The notes under the pieces were generated by a model. It ran no database searches. It saw only the letters and a list, made by a program, of their open reading frames with translations, and was not told where the DNA came from. From Stutzerimonas stutzeri (lineage in GTDB: Bacteria > Pseudomonadota > Gammaproteobacteria > Pseudomonadales > Pseudomonadaceae), in contig NZ_JAMOIC010000003.1 of assembly GCF_024448895.1 (NCBI RefSeq), forward strand, positions 289,793 to 353,792: a stretch of DNA of 64,000 bases, in the 5' to 3' direction. Both the position numbers and the translations under genes were made by a program. Position 1 is the first letter of the stretch. Each line of letters begins with the position of its first letter. Shown here in pieces: positions 16,243 through 23,541 of this stretch.

Positions 16243-16932
16243 TTAGATTCTGACTTTACTTGGCGGGACGATGGCCCCGACGAAGTGTATTTGCTCGATG
16301 TCGTCGAAGGCGATGGTGCGCATGTCGTAGATCGGGTTGACCGAGAGCACGCCGACTTCGACGTCGTTGGCGTAGCCGAGCAGCTTTAGCATGCTTTCGC
16401 CGTCGCGCAGCCTGATCATGACGTACTCACCTGGTACCAGTCGGCCGTTTGGTTCACAGACTGCGATCCAGCCGCTGCGAATGGCTGGGGCCATTGAGTC
16501 GCCTTTCAATCGCAGCGCGTAAGCGCCTGGATCGCGAGAGGGGATATCGACCACGCCGTCGCCGTCGTCCAGCGCGTGCCAGTACCCTTCGGCGCCCATC
16601 TGCGCGGTGCCGACAATCTTTACCGCGCGATAGGGGCTGGCAATGTCTGGGCCCGGCTCGACGTTCGTTATGCGCTGGCCGGCCTCGGAAAGCATCGCGC
16701 CTTCGTCGAACTGAAGCCACTCGCGCCTGACGCCAAGTTCCCCAGCGATCGCAAGCATCTTGCTAGGACCTGGGATCGCCTCGCCATTGAGCCACTTACT
16801 GGCGGCTCTCGGTGTGACCCCTGCCACTTTGGCCAGGCGAGCGCCTGCGCCCCAAGCGTCTATGCCTTTAACGGCTAGTGCTGCTTTGAGGCGTTGCGAG
16901 AAAGCCTGTCGAAAATCGTCATGTTGAACCAT
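16243..16932 (-). CDS. CI-type repressor with S24 (LexA-like) peptidase domain
   Basis: 229 residues if it starts at 16932; an in-frame ATG at 16977 would add 15, but that codon lies in the likely promoter. The HTH is at the N-terminus (GARLAKVAGVTPRAASKWLNGEAIP). The C-terminal S24 domain has the Ser in LKGDSMAPAI and the Lys in SMLKLLGYA, used for RecA-stimulated self-cleavage. The linker reads GTAQMGAEGYW, as in PrtR-like repressors; there is no Ala-Gly at the usual cleavage place. A perfect 17-bp palindrome covers its start codon. Confidence 0.85.
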   Translation of the reverse strand: MVQHDDFRQAFSQRLKAALAVKGIDAWGAGARLAKVAGVTPRAASKWLNGEAIPGPSKMLAIAGELGVRREWLQFDEGAMLSEAGQRITNVEPGPDIASPYRAVKIVGTAQMGAEGYWHALDDGDGVVDIPSRDPGAYALRLKGDSMAPAIRSGWIAVCEPNGRLVPGEYVMIRLRDGESMLKLLGYANDVEVGVLSVNPIYDMRTIAFDDIEQIHFVGAIVPPSKVRI

Positions 16933-17019
16933 AGGTTCAATTTCGCATGCCCTTGCATGTACTTTCAGTTCCGTCATAATATGTACTTCAGGTTCACAGT
17001 TTTGCCGAGGAGGCTCGTA
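16924..17019. promoter_or_regulatory. CI-Cro control region with operators
   Basis: Contains the palindrome TTGAACC-ATA-GGTTCAA (16924-16940) and two related sites beginning ATGTACTT (about 16957-16973 and 16981-16997). A rightward promoter TTGCAT (16953-16958), 16-bp spacer, CATAAT (16975-16980) has one site between its hexamers and one just after. The third member of the set is at the leftward promoter (14616-14644). This is a three-site repressor switch in the lambda style. Confidence 0.65.
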
Positions 17020-17361
17020 ATGAGCACGATTAAAGAGGCAGTCCAATCGGTAGGCGGCGCCAAAGCGGCAGCGAAGGCTTGCGGCGTGAGCGTTAGGGCC
17101 GTCTACAAGTGGATTGCTGCTGATGCGTTGCCTCGTACCGAGTACACCGGGGAGACGACCTATGTCAGCCAGTTGGCCCGGGCGGCAGCGGAGCAGGGCA
17201 ATCCATTCGACATCAATCGCTTGAAGGCTATAGCCGCTCCACGTAAGGCGAGTGAGGCTGTTGATCACTCTTTCGCTAATCAGCCTGAGCGGCGCGCAAG
17301 CGACCGCCGGTCCGGCGAACGCCGCGCCTCAGAGCGCCGCGAAGCCGAACGCCGTACCTAA
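17020..17361 (+). CDS. Cro-like regulator with Arg-rich tail
   Basis: 113 residues with GAGGAG ahead of the ATG. The first 60 residues (STIKEAVQSVGGAKAAAKACGVSVRAVYKWIAADALPRTEYTG) are a Cro/YdaS-type HTH. The end is a low-complexity repeat of RRASDRR/GERRASERREAERR, likely to bind nucleic acid unspecifically. It is divergent from CI across the operator region, the place of cro. Confidence 0.75.
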   Translation: MSTIKEAVQSVGGAKAAAKACGVSVRAVYKWIAADALPRTEYTGETTYVSQLARAAAEQGNPFDINRLKAIAAPRKASEAVDHSFANQPERRASDRRSGERRASERREAERRT

Positions 17362-17529
17362 CCAATTACACCCGTCGCACACTTACCACCGCGCAGAGCG
17401 GGGCGGCGGAGCCGGTACCGGGAGGCTTACCACCAGACCGGTACCGGCAGGGCCAGAAAGGCCAGAGACACAACCTGTCGCCATGGCGGCAGGTGCAATA
17501 GAGGTCGAAAACTGGGGACCCACTTACCA

Positions 17530-17646
17530 ATGAAACCCCAGCTTCGACGGTCCGGTGAGCGGTTACCAGCCGATCACCTCAACAGTCAGCCCGACGAGAC
17601 ACAGCAAGTATTGCGACGGGCGACGACTGCTGTAGCCATAGAGTAG
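17530..17646 (+). CDS. possible small ORF between cro-like and CII-like genes
   Basis: 38 codons, starting MKPQLRRSGERL. The ATG directly abuts a CCCACTTACCA repeat and overlaps by ATGA the stop of another frame running from 17252 or 17483, a pattern seen in coupled genes. No good ribosome site and no homology recognised. Real translation is uncertain; the stretch may instead be a regulatory leader. Confidence 0.3.
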   Translation: MKPQLRRSGERLPADHLNSQPDETQQVLRRATTAVAIE

Positions 17647-17650
17647 GCAA

Positions 17651-18190
17651 ATGCCCGACGAATGGCTACAGCGTTACCGGGGCTTTAAAACCATGAGTCG
17701 GAAAGACCTTTTGCCGGCCGCCGGGCCGGTGTTGAACACTCGCCAGGCGCTATACCGCGCTACCCGCGATGCGGTAGGCGGGCAGAACTGCATTGCGCTG
17801 ACGATCGGGATTGACCCGGACGAGCTGAGCAAGCGCCTGAACCCTACGAACAACCGCCCCATCCATCCCGAATTGATCGAGGAAATCGTTGCTGCAACGC
17901 GTGACCCGCGCCTGCTGGCGGCTTTGGTGCGCCCGGCCGGTGCGGTGGTGTTCGTACCCAGGCCGGTACCGGCGACGCGCGATGCGTTGAAGGCGCTGGG
18001 CGAGCTGCTGAAAGCCGAGGGAGAGTTTGTCGGCAGCCTGCACGCGGGCGCGGCGGACAACGTATGGGAGCACCACGAGGTGGAAACGCTGCGTTACCAC
18101 GCGAACAAGATGATCGGCGAGATCATCGGCATTGTCGCCGGTGCGGAGCAGGCAATGGAGCAAGCGTTGGAGGAGGTGGCTCATGGATGA
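17651..18190 (+). CDS. CII-like phage regulatory protein
   Basis: 179 residues. The central part (LNTRQALYRATRDAVGGQNCIALTIGIDPDELSKRLNPTNNRPIHPELIEEIVAATRDPRLLAALVR) fits the phage regulatory protein CII/CP76 family, a DNA-binding group sitting after cro in many Pseudomonas and P2-related phages. Its stop overlaps the next gene. It probably tunes the lysis-lysogeny choice. Confidence 0.65.
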   Translation: MPDEWLQRYRGFKTMSRKDLLPAAGPVLNTRQALYRATRDAVGGQNCIALTIGIDPDELSKRLNPTNNRPIHPELIEEIVAATRDPRLLAALVRPAGAVVFVPRPVPATRDALKALGELLKAEGEFVGSLHAGAADNVWEHHEVETLRYHANKMIGEIIGIVAGAEQAMEQALEEVAHG

Positions 18191-18404
18191 ACACATCATC
18201 GAGATGGCCGAGCGGGCCATGGCCGAGCAGTTGCAGCGCAGCATCGATAACCGCGTGCAGTACCAGGGCGTAAGCCTGGCCGAGTGCGAGGAGTGTGGTG
18301 ATGACATTCCGAAGGAGCGGCAGGAGGCGGTGAAGGGGTGCCGGTTGTGTGTGCCGTGCCAGAACCTGATCGACCTGCGGGCGAAGGGGGTGCGTCGTGG
18401 TTGA
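18183..18404 (+). CDS. TraR/DksA-type C4 zinc finger protein
   Basis: 73 residues. CEECGDDIPKERQEAVKGCRLCVPCQ carries four conserved cysteines in the DksA/TraR pattern. Short TraR-like proteins bind the RNA polymerase secondary channel and shift host promoter use. The start lies inside the end of the CII-like gene, and the stop overlaps the next gene, so it is firmly part of the rightward early operon. Confidence 0.8.
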   Translation: MDEHIIEMAERAMAEQLQRSIDNRVQYQGVSLAECEECGDDIPKERQEAVKGCRLCVPCQNLIDLRAKGVRRG

Positions 18405-18546
18405 AAACGATGCAGAGCGAATCATTGCGGGCTTGCGCGAGGAGGTCCTCCGGCAGCGCGAGCGGCATCGCAATACATGGCGCAAGCTTGAACAAGCACT
18501 GGCCGAGCTGGCGGCGCTAAAGGCGGGAGGGCCGGCCAATGGCTGA
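18397..18546 (+). CDS. small coiled-coil protein in early operon
   Basis: 49 residues from a GTG at 18397 with AAGGGGG 8 bp ahead. The sequence (ERIIAGLREEVLRQRERHRNTWRKLEQALAELAALK) is one long amphipathic helix. It overlaps both neighbours by a few bases, which supports translation. Function unknown. Confidence 0.55.
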   Translation: MVENDAERIIAGLREEVLRQRERHRNTWRKLEQALAELAALKAGGPANG

Positions 18547-19576
18547 GCAAATCCCTCTTACGCTGCTCGATCTGGCCGAACTGCTGACCTTTATCGATGC
18601 CGATAACCGCGACACCTGGCTGGCGATGGCGATGGGTGTGAAGGCGGAGTTCGGTGAAGCCGGGTTCGATATCTGGAACGCGTGGAGCCAGACGGGTGAC
18701 GGTTACAACTCGGCGGATGCGAAGAGCGTGTGGAAGTCGTGCCGCAAGCGCGGGACTGGCATGGGCACGGTGATCAAGCTGGCAAAGGACAATGGCTGGT
18801 CGCCCCGCCGTGAGCCGATCACGGCCGAAGAGAAGCGCAGGCTGAGTGCCGAGGCTGAACAGCGCCGCGCCACGCGGCAGGCGGAGATTGAGGCCGACGA
18901 AGCGCGGCTGGGCGTAATGCGCGAGGCTGTTGCCCAGGCCTGCGAGCAGATCTGGACGAAGCACTGCAAGCCCGACGGCACGAGCCCCTACCTTGAGCGT
19001 AAGCAGGTAGGGGCTTTTGGTGTGGGCTTCTTTCATTACACGGTGGTGCTCGCCATCGATGACGCGCGGCAGCGGTGTGACGTGTGGGTGGGCAGTGAGA
19101 CGAAGGCCTTCTTCGAGAACCTGCCGAAGCCGAGGCCGGATTCGATCAGCTTCATGATGTTCAAGGCCGGGACCCTTGCGGTGCCGCTGCGCGACGCGGC
19201 GGGCAAGTTGTGGAGCCTGCAGGCGATCAATGAGCAGGGCACGAAGCTCTTCCCGAAGTACGGGCGCAAGGGTGGTTGCTTCCATCTGATCAGCGAACCG
19301 CTGTTTGCTCAGCCTTTGTATGTGGCTGAGGGCTATGCGACGGCAGCGAGCGTGCATCACGCGACGTCCTGCGCCGTTGCGGTTGCCATTGATTCGGGGA
19401 ATCTCCTACCGGTCGCTCGCGCGATCCGTGCAGCTCACCCCGATCGTTATCTGGTGATTGCTGGCGATGATGACCCGACCGTGAAGAACAACCCCGGGCG
19501 AGTAAAGGCGGAGGCCGCTGCTGCGGAGGTTGGCGGCTATGCCGTGTTCCCGGTGATGCCAGGGGAGGCTGCCTGA
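18539..19576 (+). CDS. phage primase (PriCT-2 plus Toprim)
   Basis: 345 residues. The N-terminus (LAELLTFIDADNRDTWLAMAMGVKAEFGEAGFDIWNAWSQTGDGYNSADAKSVWKSCRKRGTGMGTVIKLAKDNGW) is a PriCT-2-like domain. The C-terminal half is a Toprim fold with YVAEGYATAASVH (acidic residue) and VIAGDDDPTVKNNPG (DxD-type metal site). It makes primers for phage replication together with the helicase encoded next; the two overlap by 1 bp. Confidence 0.8.
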   Translation: MAEQIPLTLLDLAELLTFIDADNRDTWLAMAMGVKAEFGEAGFDIWNAWSQTGDGYNSADAKSVWKSCRKRGTGMGTVIKLAKDNGWSPRREPITAEEKRRLSAEAEQRRATRQAEIEADEARLGVMREAVAQACEQIWTKHCKPDGTSPYLERKQVGAFGVGFFHYTVVLAIDDARQRCDVWVGSETKAFFENLPKPRPDSISFMMFKAGTLAVPLRDAAGKLWSLQAINEQGTKLFPKYGRKGGCFHLISEPLFAQPLYVAEGYATAASVHHATSCAVAVAIDSGNLLPVARAIRAAHPDRYLVIAGDDDPTVKNNPGRVKAEAAAAEVGGYAVFPVMPGEAA

Positions 19577-21237
19577 TGGATTGGAATGATCTGCATGTGA
19601 GCTGGGGGCCTGAGGCCGTCCAGCAGCAGCTGTCGGCTGCGCTGGCTGATGGTGGGCCTTCCCGGACCCCATCCGAGGCCGAAGCCGCGGCGCCGGGCGG
19701 CTCCTCCGACAACGGGGGGCAGGGGGCGGGGCTGACCAGTGAACAGGTGTTGCGGCGCTTTGCTCTGGTGGAAGGCACCACGCAGGTGTGGGACCAGGAC
19801 AAGAAGACCGTGATGAAGAAGACGGCCTTCGAGGCGCTGGTGAGCAAGCCGCTGGCGAAAACATGGCTGGATGACACGGCGAAGAAACTGATCGGCGCCG
19901 ATGCGGTGCGCGAGATCGAGCAGGCGCGGCGTATGGCGGGCAAGAAGGCCGGCGCGCTGGGTATGCCGCCGACCGAGCGCTATGTGTATATCGACGGCAC
20001 CAAGGATGTGTGGGACCGCGAGAAGAAGCGGCGCATTCCGGAAGGCGCGGTGAAGATGGCGCTGGGTGACGCCTATGCGCTGTGGCTGAACTCAGCCGAG
20101 CGGCGGACGGTGGATGTGGATCACATCGTGTTCGACCCGGCGATGCGGTTGGATCCGGCCGTGTACATCAATACGTTTGAAGGTTTGCCGCTGGAACCTG
20201 TGCGGGACGATGAGGCGTGCGCGAACCTGCGTTGGTTGATCTCGTTTCTGTGCAACCACGATGAAGAGGCCTTCAACTGGCTGAAGAAGTGGTTGGCCTA
20301 CCCGCTGCAGCACCCGGGCGCGAAGATGGATACGGCGGTGCTGGCCCATTCGATCACTGAGGGCTCGGGCAAGTCGCTGCTGTTTGCCGATGCGTTCGGG
20401 CAGTTGTTTGGGCCGTATGCGGCGACGGTGGGGCAGACGCAGTTGGAGTCGTCGTTCAACGCGTGGCAGAGCCGGAAGCTGTGGGCCGTGTTCGAGGAGG
20501 TTGTCTCGCGTGACCAGCGTTATAACCAGGTGGGCAAGATCAAGCATCTGATCACCGGCAAGACGGTGCGGATGGAATCGAAGTTCATCAACGGGTGGGA
20601 AGAGGCGAACCATATGAATGCGGTGTTCCTCTCGAATGAGATCCTGCCGTGGCCGATCAGCGACAGTGACCGGCGCATGCTGGTGGTGTGGCCGCAGGAG
20701 ACGTTGCCGCCTGCACGACAGAAGGCGATCGGCGCGGAGTTGAAGGGCAACGGGGTGGCAGCGCTGTATGGCTGGCTGCTGTCGTTGGACCTGGGCGAGT
20801 TCGATCAGCGCACGCGACCACCGCACACCGATGCGCGACAGCGGCTGGTGGCGTTGAGCCGGGCAGGGTGGCAGACCTTCCTCTATCAATGGCAGAGCGG
20901 TGAGCTTGGGCTGGACCTGTGGGGCGCGTGCCTGTCGACGGACCTGTATGCGTTGTTCCTCGAGTGGTGCCAGCGCAACAAGGAACACGCGATGAGCCAG
21001 ACGAAGTTCAGCCTGTTCATCAGTGCCGAGGTGGAGAAGACGCGCTCGATCCCCTGGACGAATGGCAGCAATCGAAGCTTTGGGGCGTTCTTCTTCCCCA
21101 GCGACCCGGGATCTTCCCTGCCCCCATCTCTATCCGCAGCTGCGCTTGGCCAGCACGTGGCGGAGTGGCGCGGGAAGGCGCGCAAGGCGGGCTGGGACGT
21201 GGACGGGTGGGACCACCTGAAGGCGGCTGCAGCATGA
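19576..21237 (+). CDS. phage replicative helicase / D5-like primase-helicase
   Basis: 553 residues. Walker A is TEGSGKSLLF (261-270), followed by an acidic Walker-B-like WAVFEEV and RRMLVVWP later, the layout of SF3/DUF5906 viral-type helicases. It probably unwinds the origin and works with the primase upstream. The C-terminus is overlapped by the ATG of the repeat-rich ORF, which may be the origin it acts on. Confidence 0.78.
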   Translation: MDWNDLHVSWGPEAVQQQLSAALADGGPSRTPSEAEAAAPGGSSDNGGQGAGLTSEQVLRRFALVEGTTQVWDQDKKTVMKKTAFEALVSKPLAKTWLDDTAKKLIGADAVREIEQARRMAGKKAGALGMPPTERYVYIDGTKDVWDREKKRRIPEGAVKMALGDAYALWLNSAERRTVDVDHIVFDPAMRLDPAVYINTFEGLPLEPVRDDEACANLRWLISFLCNHDEEAFNWLKKWLAYPLQHPGAKMDTAVLAHSITEGSGKSLLFADAFGQLFGPYAATVGQTQLESSFNAWQSRKLWAVFEEVVSRDQRYNQVGKIKHLITGKTVRMESKFINGWEEANHMNAVFLSNEILPWPISDSDRRMLVVWPQETLPPARQKAIGAELKGNGVAALYGWLLSLDLGEFDQRTRPPHTDARQRLVALSRAGWQTFLYQWQSGELGLDLWGACLSTDLYALFLEWCQRNKEHAMSQTKFSLFISAEVEKTRSIPWTNGSNRSFGAFFFPSDPGSSLPPSLSAAALGQHVAEWRGKARKAGWDVDGWDHLKAAAA

Positions 21238-21575
21238 GTACGCTCAAGCGTGTGTTGGGTTGTGTTGGGTTGTGTCGGGTTGGTTTTGCGAACCCAACAC
21301 AGGCGCACGGCATGAACGGCGGGGCTTTGCGGGTGCTGTGTGGGGTGTGTTGGGTTTGGCATCGCGCGCGCGCATGCGCTGCGGTTTCGCTTGTTCCTTC
21401 TGACGGTGAAGCAAAAATTCTCTATGCGAGGACTGAAAAACCCAACAAACCCAACACACTCAACACAGATGCTTCGAAAGCACTGATCTATATGGGTTTT
21501 AACTGTGTTGGGTTTGTGTTGGGTTGGGGTTTTTGTGTTGGGTTGGGTTCGGCGGGGGAGAAGAGCCATGATTGA
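21234..21575 (+). CDS. repeat-encoded ORF overlapping the putative origin
   Basis: 113 codons, coupled by ATGA to the helicase stop and overlapping the next start. The protein is dominated by VLGCVGL, GVCWVWH and FVLGWGFCVGLG, simply the translation of TGTTGGGTT repeats. No domain recognised. Both ends being coupled argues that it is at least translated through; whether the product matters, or only keeps ribosomes moving across an origin, is open. Confidence 0.45.
   Translation: MSTLKRVLGCVGLCRVGFANPTQAHGMNGGALRVLCGVCWVWHRARACAAVSLVPSDGEAKILYARTEKPNKPNTLNTDASKALIYMGFNCVGFVLGWGFCVGLGSAGEKSHD
21253..21544. repeat. TGTTGGGTT iteron-like repeats, putative replication origin
   Basis: Six exact direct copies (starting 21253, 21263, 21348, 21506, 21517, 21536) and three exact inverted copies (21291-21299, 21439-21447, 21448-21456), plus near copies. 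They are placed just after the primase-helicase genes, the usual site of a phage origin. They form two clusters around a more A+T-rich middle (about 21400-21500). Confidence 0.7.
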
Positions 21576-22056
21576 GGCGGTGGAGGCGTTGATGATGCAT
21601 TGGGCTGAGCGGTGCCGTGGCGGCCTGGGTGGTCCGGGCGCGGGTAGTTCGTCGCCGCTGGCGGTGGCGATGCAGTACGGGATGATCCCTACTGGCAGCC
21701 GTTCCACGGTGGGGCTGGCTGGGGCTGAGGATCGGGCGGCTGAGGAAGTGGACGCGGCAATCGGCAGCATCAAGCAGGCGGGCATCGTGCAGGACCGTAA
21801 GCTGGCGAAGGCGTGGCGGCTGGCGGGCAACACCACCCGCCCACCGTTCTGCCTGGAGACGCAGCTGGTGAAGCTGGCGATGGTGCGCTATCTGCCGGAC
21901 CCGATCCCAACCGTTGCACAGCAGATGCGGCGCGTGCGGATCGGCTCTGAGCGGACCTATCACGAGCGGGTGCAAAAGCTGCACGAGCTAGTGAAGGCTG
22001 AGCTGGAACGCCGTTCACGGATGCAGCGGGTGCATGGTGGGCGTTACGTCGCGTAA
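21568..22056 (+). CDS. putative Q-like late gene regulator
   Basis: 162 residues. The outline resembles antitermination protein Q of the PF06530 type: an N-terminal helix with Trp (LMMHWAERC), a SSPLAVAM segment, an acidic AAEEVDAAIGSIK region, and a C-terminal helix-turn-helix (IPTVAQQMRRVRIGSERTYHERVQKLHELV). Position supports it: last early gene, followed by about 200 non-coding bases and a strong terminator before the lysis and head genes. Similarity is by pattern only. Confidence 0.55.
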   Translation: MIEAVEALMMHWAERCRGGLGGPGAGSSSPLAVAMQYGMIPTGSRSTVGLAGAEDRAAEEVDAAIGSIKQAGIVQDRKLAKAWRLAGNTTRPPFCLETQLVKLAMVRYLPDPIPTVAQQMRRVRIGSERTYHERVQKLHELVKAELERRSRMQRVHGGRYVA

Positions 22057-22262
22057 ATGTCGGTCTGGTGTTCGCCCGGTATAGAGCTAGGATTCAGGCA
22101 GGATTAAGCCGACATTCGGCAGCGGCGTTAAATCGCTGTTTACGCCTCCGCAGTTGGGGGGTACAAAGCGCATAACAGGTCAGAGCAGCGCCAAGGCGAT
22201 GACCGAAACGAGCCTAACTTGCTGTGTCAGGCAAAGGCCGGTTCCCCCGCCGGTCACCCCTC
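22057..22262. other. non-coding region after Q-like gene (candidate late promoter)
   Basis: About 206 bases with no gene, then a terminator. In lambda this place holds pR', the Q binding site and tR'. I could not pick a convincing promoter. A short GC hairpin CCGG...CCGG (about 22236-22251) lies near the end. Confidence 0.35.
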
Positions 22263-22294
22263 AAAGCCCCGCCATCGTGCGGGGCTTTGTCTTT
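22263..22294 (+). terminator. strong terminator, tR'-like
   Basis: AAAGCCCCGC (22263-22272), loop CATCGT, GCGGGGCTTT (22279-22288), then GTCTTTTT. It stands between the Q-like gene and the late genes. Confidence 0.8.
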
Positions 22295-22297
22295 TTC

Positions 22298-22657
22298 TTA
22301 GGCCGCCGCAGAACCATCGGAATCTAACTTGGGCTTCGCCTTTGAAAAGGGCGCGAGTATTAAACCTGGAACGATGGCGCCGTAGAAAATGGCGTCGATG
22401 ATGTAAACGAACAGCATCACCACTTCTTTGCGTGTGATTGGGTCGGGGCTGACGTAGAACGCTTGGATTTGCCAGATCGATATGGCACATACAGCGATGG
22501 CGAAGAGCGTGAACAATACATAAAGGGTTGGACCAACCACACCTTTTACCCAGCCGACCAGCAGCTTCCTTTGCTCTGCATTGGTGTGCCGCATAGCGAC
22601 GTCAATGATCATCGCAACTGCGCCAAGCGCCCCTAGCAGTTTTAAAACGAGTTCCAT
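22298..22657 (-). CDS. small membrane protein, opposite to late genes
   Basis: 119 residues with about three membrane segments (LVLKLLGALGAVAMIIDVAM; VGPTLYVLFTLFAIAVCAISIW; VVMLFVYIIDAIFYGAIVPGLILAPF). It runs against the late operon and is divergent from the holin gene. No family recognised. Orientation and membrane nature suggest a lysogenically expressed gene, for example superinfection exclusion, but this is only a guess from context. Confidence 0.55.
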   Translation of the reverse strand: MELVLKLLGALGAVAMIIDVAMRHTNAEQRKLLVGWVKGVVGPTLYVLFTLFAIAVCAISIWQIQAFYVSPDPITRKEVVMLFVYIIDAIFYGAIVPGLILAPFSKAKPKLDSDGSAAA

Positions 22658-22733
22658 CTCTACGAGCTCCGCATGGTTGAGCTTGCATCTTAAACGGCTC
22701 GGTCTGACGGGCACCACTGGCGAAACACACCTG

Positions 22734-23066
22734 ATGAACGATAACCACCAGACGCTGGCGGATGCGCCGCTGTGGGCTGTAATCCTGGGATTCGTCTTGG
22801 CTGCACTCAGCGGTGAGATGTGGCGCGGTGACAAGGCTGGCCTGTCGGGCTGGGCGTTGATCAAGCGGATCGTGCTGCGCGCAGGCGCTTCTGCCGTCTT
22901 TGGCATGGCGACGTTTCTGCTACTGCTCGCCATGGGTAGCGCGATGCTGGCAGCCGTCGCGATTGGTTGTGTCATCGCCACGATGGGCGCGGACATGGCG
23001 AGCAGCCTATATGAGCAGTGGCTGAAGCGCAGGGCGGGCATTAGCGATGCGCCAAGGGCAGAGTGA
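22734..23066 (+). CDS. phage holin
   Basis: 110 residues, starting MNDNHQTLADAPLWAVILGFVLAALSG. Membrane segments at about 13-31, a middle amphipathic part, and AGASAVFGMATFLLLLAMGSAMLAAVAIGCVIATMG; the C-terminus is charged (LYEQWLKRRAGISDAPRAE). This is the size and layout of holins that precede the terminase genes in Pseudomonas phages. The endolysin is at the far end of the late operon. Confidence 0.65.
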   Translation: MNDNHQTLADAPLWAVILGFVLAALSGEMWRGDKAGLSGWALIKRIVLRAGASAVFGMATFLLLLAMGSAMLAAVAIGCVIATMGADMASSLYEQWLKRRAGISDAPRAE

Positions 23067-23424
23067 TAAGCGCCGGGGCAGCAGCACGGCGCGCGGTTAC
23101 GGATACCGCTGGCAGCTGGCTCGTGAGGATCACTTACGGCGGCAGCCGTTCTGCTCGATGTGCAGCACTAATACCAGGCCAGTCCTGGCACTGATCGTTG
23201 ACCACGTCATCGCGCCGCGGCTGAAGGAAGCCAAGGCAAGCGGTGATGCTGAGCAGCTCGCGCGTGCCTGGAAGCTGTTCTGGTCTCGGGACAACTGGCA
23301 GTCGCTGTGCAAGCACTGTCACGACTCGGTCAAGCAGCGCCTTGAGAAATCGGGGCGGCTCGCCGGGTGTGACTCGACCGGCCGCCCGCTGGACCCCCGC
23401 CACCACTGGCACCGCCCTGGGTAG
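23047..23424 (+). CDS. HNH endonuclease
   Basis: 125 residues. FCSMCSTNTRPVLALIVDHVIAPRL and FWSRDNWQSLCKHCHDSVKQ carry the HNH residues and two CxxC zinc pairs. In HK97-like phages an HNH protein next to terminase is needed for cos cleavage. Overlaps the holin end by 20 bp. Confidence 0.85.
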   Translation: MRQGQSDKRRGSSTARGYGYRWQLAREDHLRRQPFCSMCSTNTRPVLALIVDHVIAPRLKEAKASGDAEQLARAWKLFWSRDNWQSLCKHCHDSVKQRLEKSGRLAGCDSTGRPLDPRHHWHRPG

Positions 23425-23541
23425 GGGGGGCGAAAACATTCGCGCCCGCATCCTTCTAGACCGTTCCCCCATCTCCGTTCGCAACGGCGGGAAAAATGGA
23501 GAGGGGGGGTATAGGCCGAAAAGACCCCTTCGAGGTTTTAT
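23425..23541. other. candidate cos region
   Basis: 117 non-coding bases between the HNH and small-terminase genes, with G/C runs and an imperfect inverted repeat (CCCCCATCTCC about 23465 against GGAGAGGGGGG about 23500). Position is that of cos in HK97-like phages. No direct proof. Confidence 0.35.

Larger units (their letters stand above)
11220..17529. repeat. six dispersed CACTTACCA motifs
   Basis: Minus strand at 11220-11228, 11273-11281, 12168-12176 and 14595-14603; plus strand at 17380-17388 and 17521-17529. Each is in the sense strand of the local operon, and most are close to a start codon. Extended form CCACTTACCA in five of six. Confidence 0.65.

Noticed and set aside
16933-17268. 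Longer CI-like reading frame
   Set aside because: It runs through the operators and into the cro-like gene; the HTH begins well after 16932.
21253-21544. CRISPR array
   Set aside because: Repeats are 9 bp, both orientations, with irregular spacing. No CRISPR array seen anywhere in the window.
22140-22262. Possible tRNA-like or small RNA fold with GGTTCCCCC
   Set aside because: The putative T-arm does not pair properly and no acceptor or anticodon arm fits. Kept only as non-coding.
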